From positions 1,240,001 through 1,304,000 of the forward strand of contig NZ_JAWQJT010000001.1 in NCBI RefSeq assembly GCF_033441515.1: a stretch of DNA of 64,000 nucleotides, written 5' to 3'. The stretch comes from Amycolatopsis solani (GTDB lineage Bacteria; Actinomycetota; Actinomycetes; Mycobacteriales; Pseudonocardiaceae). The translations under genes were made by a program, and so were the position numbers. Below are positions 8,008 to 16,182 of the stretch, piece by piece; position 1 is the stretch's first letter; each line of letters opens with the position of its first letter. Under the pieces are notes generated by a model. That model had not been told where the DNA came from. It worked only from the letters and a program-made list of their open reading frames with translations, and did not search any database.

Positions 8008-9171
8008 TTGACCCCCGGCAGTCCGGCGACGGCCGGCTTCGAGTCGGTTCCGCATGTCCGGCGCCCGAGCTCGAGGAAGATCGCAACGCAGGCGCCGGCC
8101 GTCCTGGTGGCGGTCCTCGCGCTGTGGAGCATCACAGCTCGGGGCATGCTCCAGCGCGGCCCGGATCGACCCGGCGACGCGATTGCGCGGGTCACGTCCT
8201 GCGACCGCGTCGGTCCGGTCAGCCGCGGCGGGATCGGCTTCTACTGGTTCTGCACCGCGGACGTGACGACCGAAGAGCGTGCGGTCCGGTCGGTGCGGTT
8301 CGGCTTGAACGAGCTGACACCGGACGACATCGGCAAGCAGGTGCCGGTCGAGGGGACGCGGGAGTTCCGGCGAGCCGCCGACAAGCTGGTGGTGTGGTGG
8401 GCGATCGCGCCCGGGATCGTTTTCGTCGTCGGCATCGCCGCGTGGTCAGTGCTGCACCGGCGCAGGCGGTTGCGTCATCGCGTCTCGCCGTGGCAGCCGA
8501 CGACGAGGCTGGTGGCGCCGACCTGCACGCTGACCGCCGGAACTGGAACCGGAACCGGAGCTGGTGGTGGGCATAGCCGCCGGAAGATCGCGCCGGGCGA
8601 GTGGTCGGCTCAGCGGTACTGGCGGCTCGCCGGTTCGATCATGGTGGCCGGCGCGGTGTGCGCCGTCGCCGGTTCGCTCGCGGGCTCGGCCGACGCGCGG
8701 GAAATCCTCGTCACGCTCGGGGCGATGGGGCTCACAGCGCCGATCTGGCTCTACTTCTTCACCCCGCGTGCCTACCGCGCGAACGTGAACGCCACAGCCG
8801 TGACCATTTCGGCCACCGGCATCGGCTGGCACCGCCGCGACGAAACGACGTTCGACCTCGGCTGGGACGAGGTCGCCGAGGTCCGGCTGACGACGATCGA
8901 CCACGACGGCCTCGTGCTCAGGGTGGTCGATCTGTTTCTCGTCAACGGACGGCGAGGCGATCTGCGGGGCTTGTGGCAGCTCGGTGCCCAACTGGGGGAA
9001 CACCGCTTGCCTGGCGAGAAGGGGGCGTACCGCTTGCCGGAGGCGTTGAGCGACGCAGCCGCCCGCCAGGTCCGGGAGGCGATGCTCGGTCACCGGCCGG
9101 ACCGGTACCGCGAGTTCGCGGCGGACCTCGAAGGGGCGCCGCCGACGCCGATCACTCGGGGGGCTACGTGA
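8008..9171 (+). CDS. Membrane protein, PH-like C-terminal domain, related to the preceding gene
   Basis: About 387 residues if it starts at the TTG at 8008, which has GGAAGGG five bases upstream and lies one base past the previous stop. An upstream start at 7957 would overlap. Predicted membrane helices are near residues 25-45, 130-150 and a pair at about 195-240. A periplasmic-type loop with 'TPDDIGKQVPVEG' lies between the first two. The C-terminal 130 residues repeat the layout of the previous protein: strands, 'LGWDEVAEVRL', then a 'YRLPEALSDAA' segment matching its 'YRLPTPLSSTA'. Function unknown. Confidence 0.65.
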   Translation: MTPGSPATAGFESVPHVRRPSSRKIATQAPAVLVAVLALWSITARGMLQRGPDRPGDAIARVTSCDRVGPVSRGGIGFYWFCTADVTTEERAVRSVRFGLNELTPDDIGKQVPVEGTREFRRAADKLVVWWAIAPGIVFVVGIAAWSVLHRRRRLRHRVSPWQPTTRLVAPTCTLTAGTGTGTGAGGGHSRRKIAPGEWSAQRYWRLAGSIMVAGAVCAVAGSLAGSADAREILVTLGAMGLTAPIWLYFFTPRAYRANVNATAVTISATGIGWHRRDETTFDLGWDEVAEVRLTTIDHDGLVLRVVDLFLVNGRRGDLRGLWQLGAQLGEHRLPGEKGAYRLPEALSDAAARQVREAMLGHRPDRYREFAADLEGAPPTPITRGAT

Positions 9172-9434
9172 TCGGCGCCGGCGACCCGATGCCCTGCCCG
9201 GCTCGCGCCGGTTGGGGCAACGTCACCACCACGTCGAGCGTGATGACGCACCAGGAGAGCGGGACCGGTCCGCGTAGTGACGGCCGGGGGACGGACATCC
9301 CCCGATCGAGTGACGGGCATCCGCTGCTCGCATGATTGTCGCACTCAGCCCCGGATAAGTTACAAAAACCTTCACTTTCCCCTTCCTCGCCGGTGCTGAC
9401 CTGGACCGGACCGGTTTCGTGGCAGAGTGCGGAG
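9172..9434. promoter_or_regulatory. Intergenic region upstream of rbsK
   Basis: A 263-base stretch with no credible gene. A short open frame from GTG 9168 lacks coding support. The stretch 9350-9390 is the most AT-rich part (GGATAAGTTACAAAAA) and is a reasonable place for the rbsK promoter. No hairpin terminator stands out. Confidence 0.4.
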
Positions 9435-10304
9435 ATGAACTCCGACGTGCTCGTTGTGGGATCCGCCAACGCGGACCTCGTCGTCGCGGTGGATCGGCGG
9501 CCGGGTGGTGGGGAGACCGTGCTGGGCGGCGACACCGTGCTCTCGCCGGGTGGCAAGGGCGCCAACACCGCGGTCGCGGCCGGGCGGCTCGGCGCGGACG
9601 TCGCGCTGCTCGGCGCCGTCGGCGACGACCCCTACGGCCGGCTGCTGCTCGACTCCCTCCGCGCCGCCGGCGTCGACACCGGGCTCGTGCGCACCAGCGA
9701 GCGGCCGACCGGGATCGCCTACATCACCGTCACCCCGGACGGCGAAAACTCGATCCTCGTCTCCCCCGGCGCCAACTCGAGCCTGGAGCCCGGTGACGTC
9801 GACGCCGTCTTCGACGGGGTGGAGGTCGTGGTCCTCTCGCTCGAGGTGCCGTTGCCGACCGTCGAGCACGCCGTCGCGCGGGCCGCCGAACAGGGCGTCA
9901 AGGTGCTGTTGAACCTGTCGCCCGCGGCGAAGCTTTCGCCGTCGACGCTGGCCAAGCTCGACGTCCTGCTGGTCAACGAGCACGAAGCCGCGTGGCTGAC
10001 CGGGCCCGGCGCCGACTTCGGCAAGCTGCTCGACCTCGGGCCGCGGGCCGCCGTCGTCACGCTCGGCGCGGCCGGCGCGGTCGTCGTCGAAGCCGGTGGA
10101 CTGACCAAGGTCGCGTCGCCGCGGGTCGAGGCCGTCGACACCACCGGCGCCGGGGACGCCTTCGCGGGTGCGCTCGCCGCGTCTCTCGCCGACGGCGAAA
10201 GCCTGGTCACGGCGGCCGAGCGCGCGGTGCGGGTCGCCGCGTTCAGCGTGACGCGGCCCGGGGCGCAGCCGTCCTACCCGACCGCCGCCGATCTGGCGGA
10301 ATGA
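9435..10304 (+). CDS. rbsK: Ribokinase (PfkB family carbohydrate kinase)
   Basis: A 289-residue PfkB-family sugar kinase that would phosphorylate D-ribose at O5 with ATP in the cytosol. The N-terminal family signature is 'SPGGKGANTAVAAGRLG' and the C-terminal signature is 'DTTGAGDAFAGAL', containing the catalytic aspartate and anion hole. The length is that of bacterial ribokinases. I start at the ATG at 9435 because homologues begin with a strand like 'VLVVGSANADLV' right after the methionine. An upstream frame at 9336 adds non-homologous residues. No ribose transporter genes adjoin it, so the true sugar could be another pentose or nucleoside. Confidence 0.85.
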   Translation: MNSDVLVVGSANADLVVAVDRRPGGGETVLGGDTVLSPGGKGANTAVAAGRLGADVALLGAVGDDPYGRLLLDSLRAAGVDTGLVRTSERPTGIAYITVTPDGENSILVSPGANSSLEPGDVDAVFDGVEVVVLSLEVPLPTVEHAVARAAEQGVKVLLNLSPAAKLSPSTLAKLDVLLVNEHEAAWLTGPGADFGKLLDLGPRAAVVTLGAAGAVVVEAGGLTKVASPRVEAVDTTGAGDAFAGALAASLADGESLVTAAERAVRVAAFSVTRPGAQPSYPTAADLAE

Positions 10305-10332
10305 GCGCGCCGCCGCGCGTGTTGCCCGTCAC

Positions 10333-11070
10333 ATGGGCGATTCGTTCGGTTCGGCCTGGTGGCGCGGCTACGCCGCTCAGCTGAGGGCGATCGCCGAGGC
10401 CAGACGGCCCGATCACCTCGCGATCATGCCGCTCGGCGAAACCCTCGACGCGCTCGGCAAGCAGACCGAGCTCGACGAAGGCGTCTACGACGTGCCGCTG
10501 GAGGGCATCGTCGGCACGGTCGCGCGCGCCGGGGACTTCGACCGCGAGTTCCGGCCGCGCAACCGCGCGCTGCGCGATCGCTGGGAGCACCTGACCCGGA
10601 CGTCGGCGGACCTGCCGCCGGTGCGGCTCGTCCGGCTGTCCGAGATGTTCTTCGTCGAGGACGGCCACCACCGCGTCGCCATCGCGCGCGCCCGCGGCGC
10701 CCGGGTCATCCGCGCGCGGGTCCGCTGGATCAGCACGGTCGCCTGCGCGCTGCGCTGCCTGACGCTCGCCGACCTGCCGTCGAAGACCGCCGAGCGGATG
10801 TTCCTGGAGCGCGTGCCGCTGCCGGACGACGTCCGCCTCGGGCTGTGGCTCGACGACCCCGCCGACTGGTTCCGGCTCGCCGACTCGGCCGAGGCCTGGG
10901 GATTCCGCCGTATGCTGGCCGGACGGCCGGTCCACAGCCGCGACGAGCTGGCCGAAGCCTGGTGGCGCGAGGAGGTCGGGCCGGTGCTCGAACAGGTCAA
11001 GCAACGCGGTTTGTGCCTGCCACCACGAGATATCCAGACGTATCTGAGCTATGGTCTAGACCATGTCTGA
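10333..11070 (+). CDS. ParB/sulfiredoxin-fold-like protein of unknown function
   Basis: A 245-residue soluble protein. The segment 'LSEMFFVEDGHHRVAIARARG' (about residues 102-122) has the 'DGHHR' core of ParB/Srx N-terminal domains. No ParB DNA-binding or dimerisation regions follow, so it is not a partition protein. It overlaps the start of ptsI by 8 bp, and the DasR-type operator lies within its last codons, which ties it physically to the PTS gene. The ATG at 10333 is 28 bases past the rbsK stop. Its role is unknown. Confidence 0.7.
   Translation: MGDSFGSAWWRGYAAQLRAIAEARRPDHLAIMPLGETLDALGKQTELDEGVYDVPLEGIVGTVARAGDFDREFRPRNRALRDRWEHLTRTSADLPPVRLVRLSEMFFVEDGHHRVAIARARGARVIRARVRWISTVACALRCLTLADLPSKTAERMFLERVPLPDDVRLGLWLDDPADWFRLADSAEAWGFRRMLAGRPVHSRDELAEAWWREEVGPVLEQVKQRGLCLPPRDIQTYLSYGLDHV
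11051..11064. promoter_or_regulatory. dre site: DasR-type operator overlapping the ptsI start codon
   Basis: ATGGTCTAGACCAT is a perfect 14-bp palindrome that contains the core TGGTCTAGACCA of the DasR-responsive element known from Streptomyces (GntR family, released by amino-sugar phosphates). Its last two bases are the first two bases of the ptsI ATG at 11063, and its body is the end of the preceding gene. Binding here would block initiation or elongation into ptsI. DasR control of pts genes is established in Streptomyces; its operation here is inferred. Confidence 0.85.
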
Positions 11071-12691
11071 CTCTCTGTCCGGGGTCGCCGTCAGCCCCGG
11101 CCGTGCCAGTGGTCCCGTCGTCCGCGTCGCGGAGCCGCTCGGCGAGCCCGCCGCCACCCCGGCCCCGGCCGATCCGGCCGCCGAGGCCGCCCGGATCGGT
11201 CCCGCGGCCGCGATCGTCGCCGGCCGCCTGGAGAAACAGGCCGAGACCGCCACCGGGGAAGCGGCGACGATCCTGATCACGACCGCCGCGATGGCCGCCG
11301 ACCCGGCGCTCGCCGCGCAGGCGGAACAGCTGGTCAAGACGCAGGGCCTGCCCGCCGCACGCGCCGTCTACCAGTCCGCCGAGGGCTTCGCCGAAGCGCT
11401 GGCCGCGGCCGGCGGGTACATGGCTGAGCGCGTCCGCGACGTCCGTGACGTGCGCGACCGCTTGATCGCCGAGCTGCTCGGCATCGCACCCCCGGGCGTG
11501 CCCGAGCTGACGTCGCCGGCCGTGCTCGTCGCCCGCGACCTCGCCCCGGCCGACACCGCGGGCCTCGACCCGGCGAAGGTCCTCGCCCTGGTCACCGAAG
11601 AGGGCGGCCCGACCAGCCACACCGCGATCCTGGCCCGCGCGCTCGGCATCCCCGCCGTCGTCGCGGTGCGCGGGCTGCTGGCGTTGGACGCGCAAGCGCT
11701 TGCGGTCGACGGCGACACCGGCGTGGTCGAGGTCGCCGACCCGTCGGCGCCGGTCGTCACGGCCACGGTCGCCCAGCTCGCCGAGTGGAACGGCACCGGT
11801 GCGACGGCCGACGGCCACCGCGTGAAGGTCTACGGCAACGTCGGCTCCCCGGCCGACGCACAGGCCGCGGCGGACGCGGGCGCCGAGGGTGTCGGCCTGT
11901 TCCGCACCGAGTTCTGCTACCTCGACGCCTCGGACGAGCCGTCGGTCGCCGACCAGCGCGCCGCGTACACCGCGGTGCTCGCGCCGTTCCGCGGCAAGCC
12001 GGTCATCGTCCGCACGCTCGACGCGGGCGCCGACAAGCCGCTGGCCTTCCTTTCGCCGGAAGCCGAGCCCAACCCGGCGCTCGGCGTCCGCGGGCTGCGC
12101 GTGGCGTTCGACCGCCCCGAGGTGCTCGACCGCCAGCTCGAAGCGATCGCGGGCGCGGCCGAGGATTCGGGCGCCGAGGTCTCGGTGATGGCCCCGATGG
12201 TCGCGACGGTCGAGGAAGCGGCCTGGTTCGCCGACCGCGTCCGCGCGGCGGGCATCCCCAGGGCCGGCGTGATGATCGAGATCCCAGCGGCCGCGCTGAG
12301 CGCCCGCGAGATCCTCGAGGCGGTCGACTTCGTCTCGGTCGGCACGAACGACCTGGCCCAGTACACGTTCGCGGCGGACCGCCAGCTCGGCGCGGTCGCG
12401 AAGCTCAACGACCCCTGGCAGCCGGCCCTCCTGCGCCTGCTGAAGCTGATCGGCGACGCGGCCAAGGCCACCGGCAAACCCGCCGGCGTCTGCGGCGAAG
12501 CGGCGGCCGACCCGCGGCTGGCCCTGGTGCTGGCCGGGCTGGGCCTGACGAGCCTGTCGATGAACGCCCCGGCGGTCCGCACGGTGGGTGCGAGCCTGGC
12601 CGCCACGACGGTGGCCGAGTGCGAAGCCCTGGCCGAAGCGGCCCTGGCGACCTCGGACCCGACGGCAGCCCGCGCGGCGGCTCGCCCCTGA
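11063..12691 (+). CDS. ptsI: Phosphoenolpyruvate-protein phosphotransferase (PTS enzyme I)
   Basis: A 542-residue enzyme I, the first step of the sugar phosphotransferase system: it takes phosphate from PEP and passes it to HPr. The phosphorylated histidine is His186 in 'GGPTSHTAILAR'. The C-terminal PEP-binding TIM barrel has 'VSVGTNDLAQYTFAADR' and 'GVCGEAAADP' with its conserved cysteine. The N-terminal HPr-binding domain is somewhat short and Ala/Pro-rich, giving a total slightly below the usual 570 residues. ptsH, crr and an EIIBC gene are not nearby. The ATG lies under a DasR-type operator, so amino-sugar availability probably controls it. Confidence 0.93.
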   Translation: MSDSLSGVAVSPGRASGPVVRVAEPLGEPAATPAPADPAAEAARIGPAAAIVAGRLEKQAETATGEAATILITTAAMAADPALAAQAEQLVKTQGLPAARAVYQSAEGFAEALAAAGGYMAERVRDVRDVRDRLIAELLGIAPPGVPELTSPAVLVARDLAPADTAGLDPAKVLALVTEEGGPTSHTAILARALGIPAVVAVRGLLALDAQALAVDGDTGVVEVADPSAPVVTATVAQLAEWNGTGATADGHRVKVYGNVGSPADAQAAADAGAEGVGLFRTEFCYLDASDEPSVADQRAAYTAVLAPFRGKPVIVRTLDAGADKPLAFLSPEAEPNPALGVRGLRVAFDRPEVLDRQLEAIAGAAEDSGAEVSVMAPMVATVEEAAWFADRVRAAGIPRAGVMIEIPAAALSAREILEAVDFVSVGTNDLAQYTFAADRQLGAVAKLNDPWQPALLRLLKLIGDAAKATGKPAGVCGEAAADPRLALVLAGLGLTSLSMNAPAVRTVGASLAATTVAECEALAEAALATSDPTAARAAARP

Positions 12692-12696
12692 CGGGC

Positions 12697-12750
12697 GGGG
12701 GCGTCCAGGCGGAGTCAGCCGAAATCGGCCCGGCCCGCTGGGGCGCCCCC
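12697..12750 (+). terminator. Weak imperfect hairpin after ptsI
   Basis: GGGGGCGTCCAG at 12697-12708 can pair, with one bulge, with CTGGGGCGCCCCC at 12738-12750 across a long loop. It lies just past the ptsI stop and could end its transcript. The long loop and the lack of a U tract keep this tentative. Confidence 0.3.
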
Positions 12751-12808
12751 CCACTTTCAGTCTATCGGTCATCACCGACCGTGCCGGTTTGTGCGAACCT
12801 GGGGGCAC

Positions 12809-12846
12809 GGGGTTGTCCACATTGTTCGAGGGGTGTGGACAACCCC
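12809..12846. promoter_or_regulatory. 13-bp inverted repeat carrying two facing DnaA-box sequences
   Basis: GGGGTTGTCCACA at 12809-12821 is perfectly repeated in inverse at 12834-12846 with a 12-base spacer. Each arm contains the 9-mer TTGTCCACA, a match to the actinobacterial DnaA box. It lies between ptsI and the efflux gene. It may be a DnaA-binding site, a terminator-like hairpin for ptsI, or an operator for the pump. Confidence 0.55.
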
Positions 12847-12939
12847 GACCTTCCGAAAAACAATCCCCCGCGGTTGTCGATCCCAGCTCCTCCCGCTCGA
12901 CGAACAGGTGAAAACCCAGTCGAGCCGAGAGGACCTTCC

Positions 12940-14331
12940 ATGACCACCGCCACCATCTCCGCACCGGTTGCCGGGCCCAGGGCCGGGCGGCGGGAGTGGG
13001 TCGGGCTGGCCGTGCTGGCGCTGCCGGCTCTGCTCGTCTCGCTCGACGTCTTCGTGCTCGTGCTCGCGCTGCCGAAGCTTGCCGTCAGCCTGCACGCCGA
13101 TGGGACCGAACAGCTCTGGATCATGGACACCTACGGCTTCATGGTCGCCGGGTTCATGGTCACCATGGGGACGCTCGGGGACCGGATCGGGCGGCGGAAG
13201 CTCCTGCTGATCGGGGCCGCCGCCTTCGGGATCGCCTCCGTCGTCGCCGCCTTCTCCACCAGTGCCGGCATGCTCATCGCCGCGCGGGGCGCGCTCGGGA
13301 TTGCCGGGGCGACGCTTGCCCCCTCGACGCTGTCGCTGATCGGGGCCATGTTCGAGAACCCGCGGCAGCGGGCCGAAGCGATCGGGATCTGGGCCGGCTG
13401 CTTCACCGTCGGGGCGATCATCGGGCCGATCGTCGGGGGCTTCATGCTCGAGCACTTCTGGTGGGGCTCGGTCTTCCTGCTCGGCGTCCCCGCCATGGTC
13501 CTGTTGCTGGTCATCGGCCCGAAGCTGCTGCCCGAGTACCGCGACGAAACCGCCGGACGGCTCGATCTGCCGAGTGTCGGCCTATCACTGGCCGCCATCC
13601 TGCCCGCCGTCTACGGCGTCAAGGAGCTCGCTCGCGACGGTGTCCACGCCGGGCCGGTCGTGGCGCTCGGGCTGGGCCTGGTCATCGGGTACGTCTTCGT
13701 GAAGCGGCAGCGGACGCTCGAAGAGCCGCTGATCGACTTCAGCCTCTTCGCCGCGAAGGCGTTCCGGACGGCGCTCGGCGGGATGCTGCTGTTCAGCATG
13801 CTCGGCGGGACCACGATGCTGTTCGTCGCGCAGTTCTTCCAGGTCGCGCAGCAGCTCTCGCCGGTCGGGGCCGCGCTCGGGCTGCTGCCGGGGATGGCCG
13901 CCTCGACCGTCAGCTTCCTCGCCGCTCCCGTGCTCGTTCGCCGCGTCGAGCCGCGGGTGCTGATCGCCGGTGGGGTCGCGCTGGCCGCGGCCGGGATGGC
14001 CGTTCTCGCGTTCGTCGAGCCCGCCGGTGGGCCGGTGTGGCCCGCGCTGGGGTTCGCCGTGACGTCGCTGGGGGTCGGGCCGATGGTCGCGCTGGGCACC
14101 GACCTCGTCGTCGGCTCGGTCCCGGTGCGCAAGGCCGGTGCCGCTTCCGCGCTCGCGCAGACCGTCAACGAGTTCGGTTACTCGCTCGGCCTCGCGACCG
14201 TCGGCACGCTGGGCAGCGCCGTCGTGCGGGCGCACGGGTTCGCCAGCGGGCTGCACGTCGTCGCCGGGCTCGCCGCCGTCGCGTTCGCCGTGCTCGTCCG
14301 GTTCGTCGCCAAGAACCTGCGGACCGCCTAA
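12940..14331 (+). CDS. MFS drug efflux transporter, DHA2 (QacA/EmrB-like)
   Basis: A 463-residue integral membrane protein, with about 14 hydrophobic segments as expected for the DHA2 proton-coupled drug exporters. The motif A-like loop 'GTLGDRIGRRKLLL' follows the second helix. The early aspartate in 'LVSLDVFVLVLALP' and the proline-rich motif C region 'GAIIGPIVGG' fit drug:H+ antiporters. The ATG at 12940 has GAGAGGA upstream. It follows an inverted repeat that could be its operator and ends at a strong terminator. No regulator gene is adjacent, so control is unclear. Confidence 0.88.
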   Translation: MTTATISAPVAGPRAGRREWVGLAVLALPALLVSLDVFVLVLALPKLAVSLHADGTEQLWIMDTYGFMVAGFMVTMGTLGDRIGRRKLLLIGAAAFGIASVVAAFSTSAGMLIAARGALGIAGATLAPSTLSLIGAMFENPRQRAEAIGIWAGCFTVGAIIGPIVGGFMLEHFWWGSVFLLGVPAMVLLLVIGPKLLPEYRDETAGRLDLPSVGLSLAAILPAVYGVKELARDGVHAGPVVALGLGLVIGYVFVKRQRTLEEPLIDFSLFAAKAFRTALGGMLLFSMLGGTTMLFVAQFFQVAQQLSPVGAALGLLPGMAASTVSFLAAPVLVRRVEPRVLIAGGVALAAAGMAVLAFVEPAGGPVWPALGFAVTSLGVGPMVALGTDLVVGSVPVRKAGAASALAQTVNEFGYSLGLATVGTLGSAVVRAHGFASGLHVVAGLAAVAFAVLVRFVAKNLRTA

Positions 14332-14340
14332 AACAAATAC

Positions 14341-14379
14341 GGAGGCCTCCCCGCCCGATGCCTGGGCGGGGAGGCCTCC
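14341..14379. terminator. Strong bidirectional intrinsic terminator
   Basis: A 16-bp perfect stem (14341-14356 with 14364-14379) and a seven-base loop lie between the convergent efflux gene and the DUF1707 gene. Such a stem would end transcription from both sides. Confidence 0.88.
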
Positions 14380-14406
14380 TTGACGCCGGGGGCAGAGGGA
14401 CCCCGG

Positions 14407-15051
14407 CTAGCCGAAGAGCCCGCGCCGCGGGTGCCGGATGACCAGCGAACCGCCGTGGACGCGGCCGCTCAGCACGTAGCGCGGGTTGCCCATGCGGCCG
14501 TTGCTGCGCGTCTTGTCCTCCATCGCGCCGAACTTGACGTCGCTGATCGCGTTGAGGTCCACCGCCGCGTGCTCCGGGATGATGATCTCGACCGAACCCC
14601 ACTTGGCGTCCAGCTCGATGTGCACCACCGGCGACTGCACCTGCGCCTCGGTGAAGTCCAGCTTCGTCGACCCGTACTTGTTGCGGACGACCAGCTCGGA
14701 CGGCACCACCCACGGCCCGCCGCGGTGCAGCGAGGAGTACTTCGCGTTGAGCTCGAACCGGCGGCCGGGCGCGTACCCCACCGGCGGCGGCGCGTACGCC
14801 GGAGCGGCGGCGACGGCCGCGCTCGGGTGGTACAGGCCGGCGAGGTCGGCCAGCACGGCGTTCAGCTCGCCCCGCGTCCGCGACGCCAGCGCGCGGTCGG
14901 TCCGCTCGGTGAACTCGTCGAGGTCGATCATGCCGCGGCCGATCGCCTTCTGGAGCACGCCGACGACGTGCTCGCGCTCGTCGTCGGAGACCCGGAGGTC
15001 GCGCTCGCTCAACGGCTTGGTTTCGGCTGCCGCGTTCTCTTCCTCGCCCAT
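14407..15051 (-). CDS. DUF1707 and cell-wall-active-antibiotic-response-like domain protein
   Basis: A 214-residue cytosolic protein. Residues about 12-65 are a DUF1707 (SHOCT-like) domain: 'LRVSDDEREHVVGVLQKAIGRGMIDLDEFTERTDRA'. A Pro/Ala/Tyr linker follows. The C-terminal beta-rich part has repeated strands ('ELDAKWGSVEIIIPEHAAVDLN'), a pattern seen in DUF2154/LiaF-like proteins involved in envelope stress. The ATG at 15051 has an alternative GTG two codons upstream. It is divergent from the lipoprotein gene at 15100, and the two share a 48-base promoter space. Confidence 0.78.
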   Translation of the reverse strand: MGEEENAAAETKPLSERDLRVSDDEREHVVGVLQKAIGRGMIDLDEFTERTDRALASRTRGELNAVLADLAGLYHPSAAVAAAPAYAPPPVGYAPGRRFELNAKYSSLHRGGPWVVPSELVVRNKYGSTKLDFTEAQVQSPVVHIELDAKWGSVEIIIPEHAAVDLNAISDVKFGAMEDKTRSNGRMGNPRYVLSGRVHGGSLVIRHPRRGLFG

Positions 15052-15099
15052 GGTCACGATGGTAGAACCGGATCTCACCACGCAGATCGGGGGAAAACC

Positions 15100-16179
15100 C
15101 TGAACGGACCCGGATTCCGCGGTGCCGCCCTCTGCGCGGCGCTGGTTCTGCTGGCCGGGTGCACCGGCGAAGAAGTCACGCCACCGCCGGCCACGACCAC
15201 GACCGCACCGCCGATCACTCCACCGCCGCTGCCGGAAGGGCTCACCGGCTTCCGGGCGACCGGCGGGATCGGGGTCACGGCGCTGCTCCCCACCACCGGC
15301 CCCACCCTGTTCGACGCCGACCGCGGCGCGGCCGCCACGCCGCCCGGCTACCCCGGCGGTGACACCGGGCTGAGCGTGCTCCGGGTGGGGAAGGACGCCG
15401 TCCTGACGGCCTACCCGCCCTACACCCACAGCACCGAGCCGTTCGAAATCCTCCGCTACACCGGCCCGTCGACCCCGCCGCGGTCGCTCGGCCGCGCCTG
15501 GTCGGTCGCGCCGGACGCCGCCGGCGAGGGCGTGTGGCTGATCCGGCAGGACGCGCCGGACGACTGCCGGCTCCAGCACGTCCCGCTCACCGGTGGCGAG
15601 CCCGACCGCGGGCAGCCCGCCAGCTGCCGCACCCGGGTCCGCGCCGAAACCGCGCACGGCCTGCTGATCACCATCAACTCCGGTGCTGCCGAATCCACCG
15701 ACGCGCTGATCGACCCGGCGACCGGCCGCACGGTCGAGCAGGCGCCGCGCGTCCTCGCCGTCGCCGGGGACCGGATGCTGCTCGACGGCCTCACCGACCT
15801 CACCCTCGTCGACCTGCGCGACCACGTCCGCAAGAAGCTCAGCCGGCCGTCGATCGGCGGCCAGCCGACCGTGGCCGTCTCGCGTGACGGCGTCCTGATC
15901 GCGGTCGACTTCGCCAACGCGGCCTACCGCGGCACGAGCACGCAGATCCGGGACGTCTGGCTGCTCCACCCGGACACGCTGACCTGGGAACACGCGCCGG
16001 GGATGCCGTACGTGACCGAGCACCTCAAGCGCGGCGGCGGCCTCGACTGGAGCGAGAACGGCGACCTCGTGCTCGCCGACGGCGTCATCGGGGCCTGGCA
16101 CCCCGGCGAACCGAGCTGGCGCCTCGGCTCGGCCAAGCTGCCACCGGGCGACTGGTCAGGCCCCGCCGTCCTCCCCTGA
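15100..16179 (+). CDS. Lipoprotein with beta-propeller-like body; likely CTG start
   Basis: About 359 residues. From a CTG at 15100 the protein has a signal peptide and lipobox 'LVLLAGC' with the cysteine at residue 21, then a Thr/Pro linker. The body of repeated short strands ('GTSTQIRDVWLLHPDTLTWE' type) is like a beta-propeller. No ATG, GTG or TTG gives a signal peptide in this frame. The CTG is preceded by GGGGGAAAA five bases upstream, so non-canonical initiation is the simplest reading. The stop is three bases before the convergent response regulator gene. Function unknown; an LpqB-like sensor partner of the neighbouring two-component system is possible. Confidence 0.68.
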   Translation: MNGPGFRGAALCAALVLLAGCTGEEVTPPPATTTTAPPITPPPLPEGLTGFRATGGIGVTALLPTTGPTLFDADRGAAATPPGYPGGDTGLSVLRVGKDAVLTAYPPYTHSTEPFEILRYTGPSTPPRSLGRAWSVAPDAAGEGVWLIRQDAPDDCRLQHVPLTGGEPDRGQPASCRTRVRAETAHGLLITINSGAAESTDALIDPATGRTVEQAPRVLAVAGDRMLLDGLTDLTLVDLRDHVRKKLSRPSIGGQPTVAVSRDGVLIAVDFANAAYRGTSTQIRDVWLLHPDTLTWEHAPGMPYVTEHLKRGGGLDWSENGDLVLADGVIGAWHPGEPSWRLGSAKLPPGDWSGPAVLP

Positions 16180-16182
16180 GGG

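Noticed and set aside
9168..9335. A small gene starting at the GTG that overlaps the preceding stop
   Set aside because: About 55 codons, no homology-like features and no codon pattern beyond background.
11785..12939. An upstream extension of the efflux gene through ptsI
   Set aside because: The open frame exists, but it crosses ptsI in another frame; the pump starts at 12940 with its own ribosome site.
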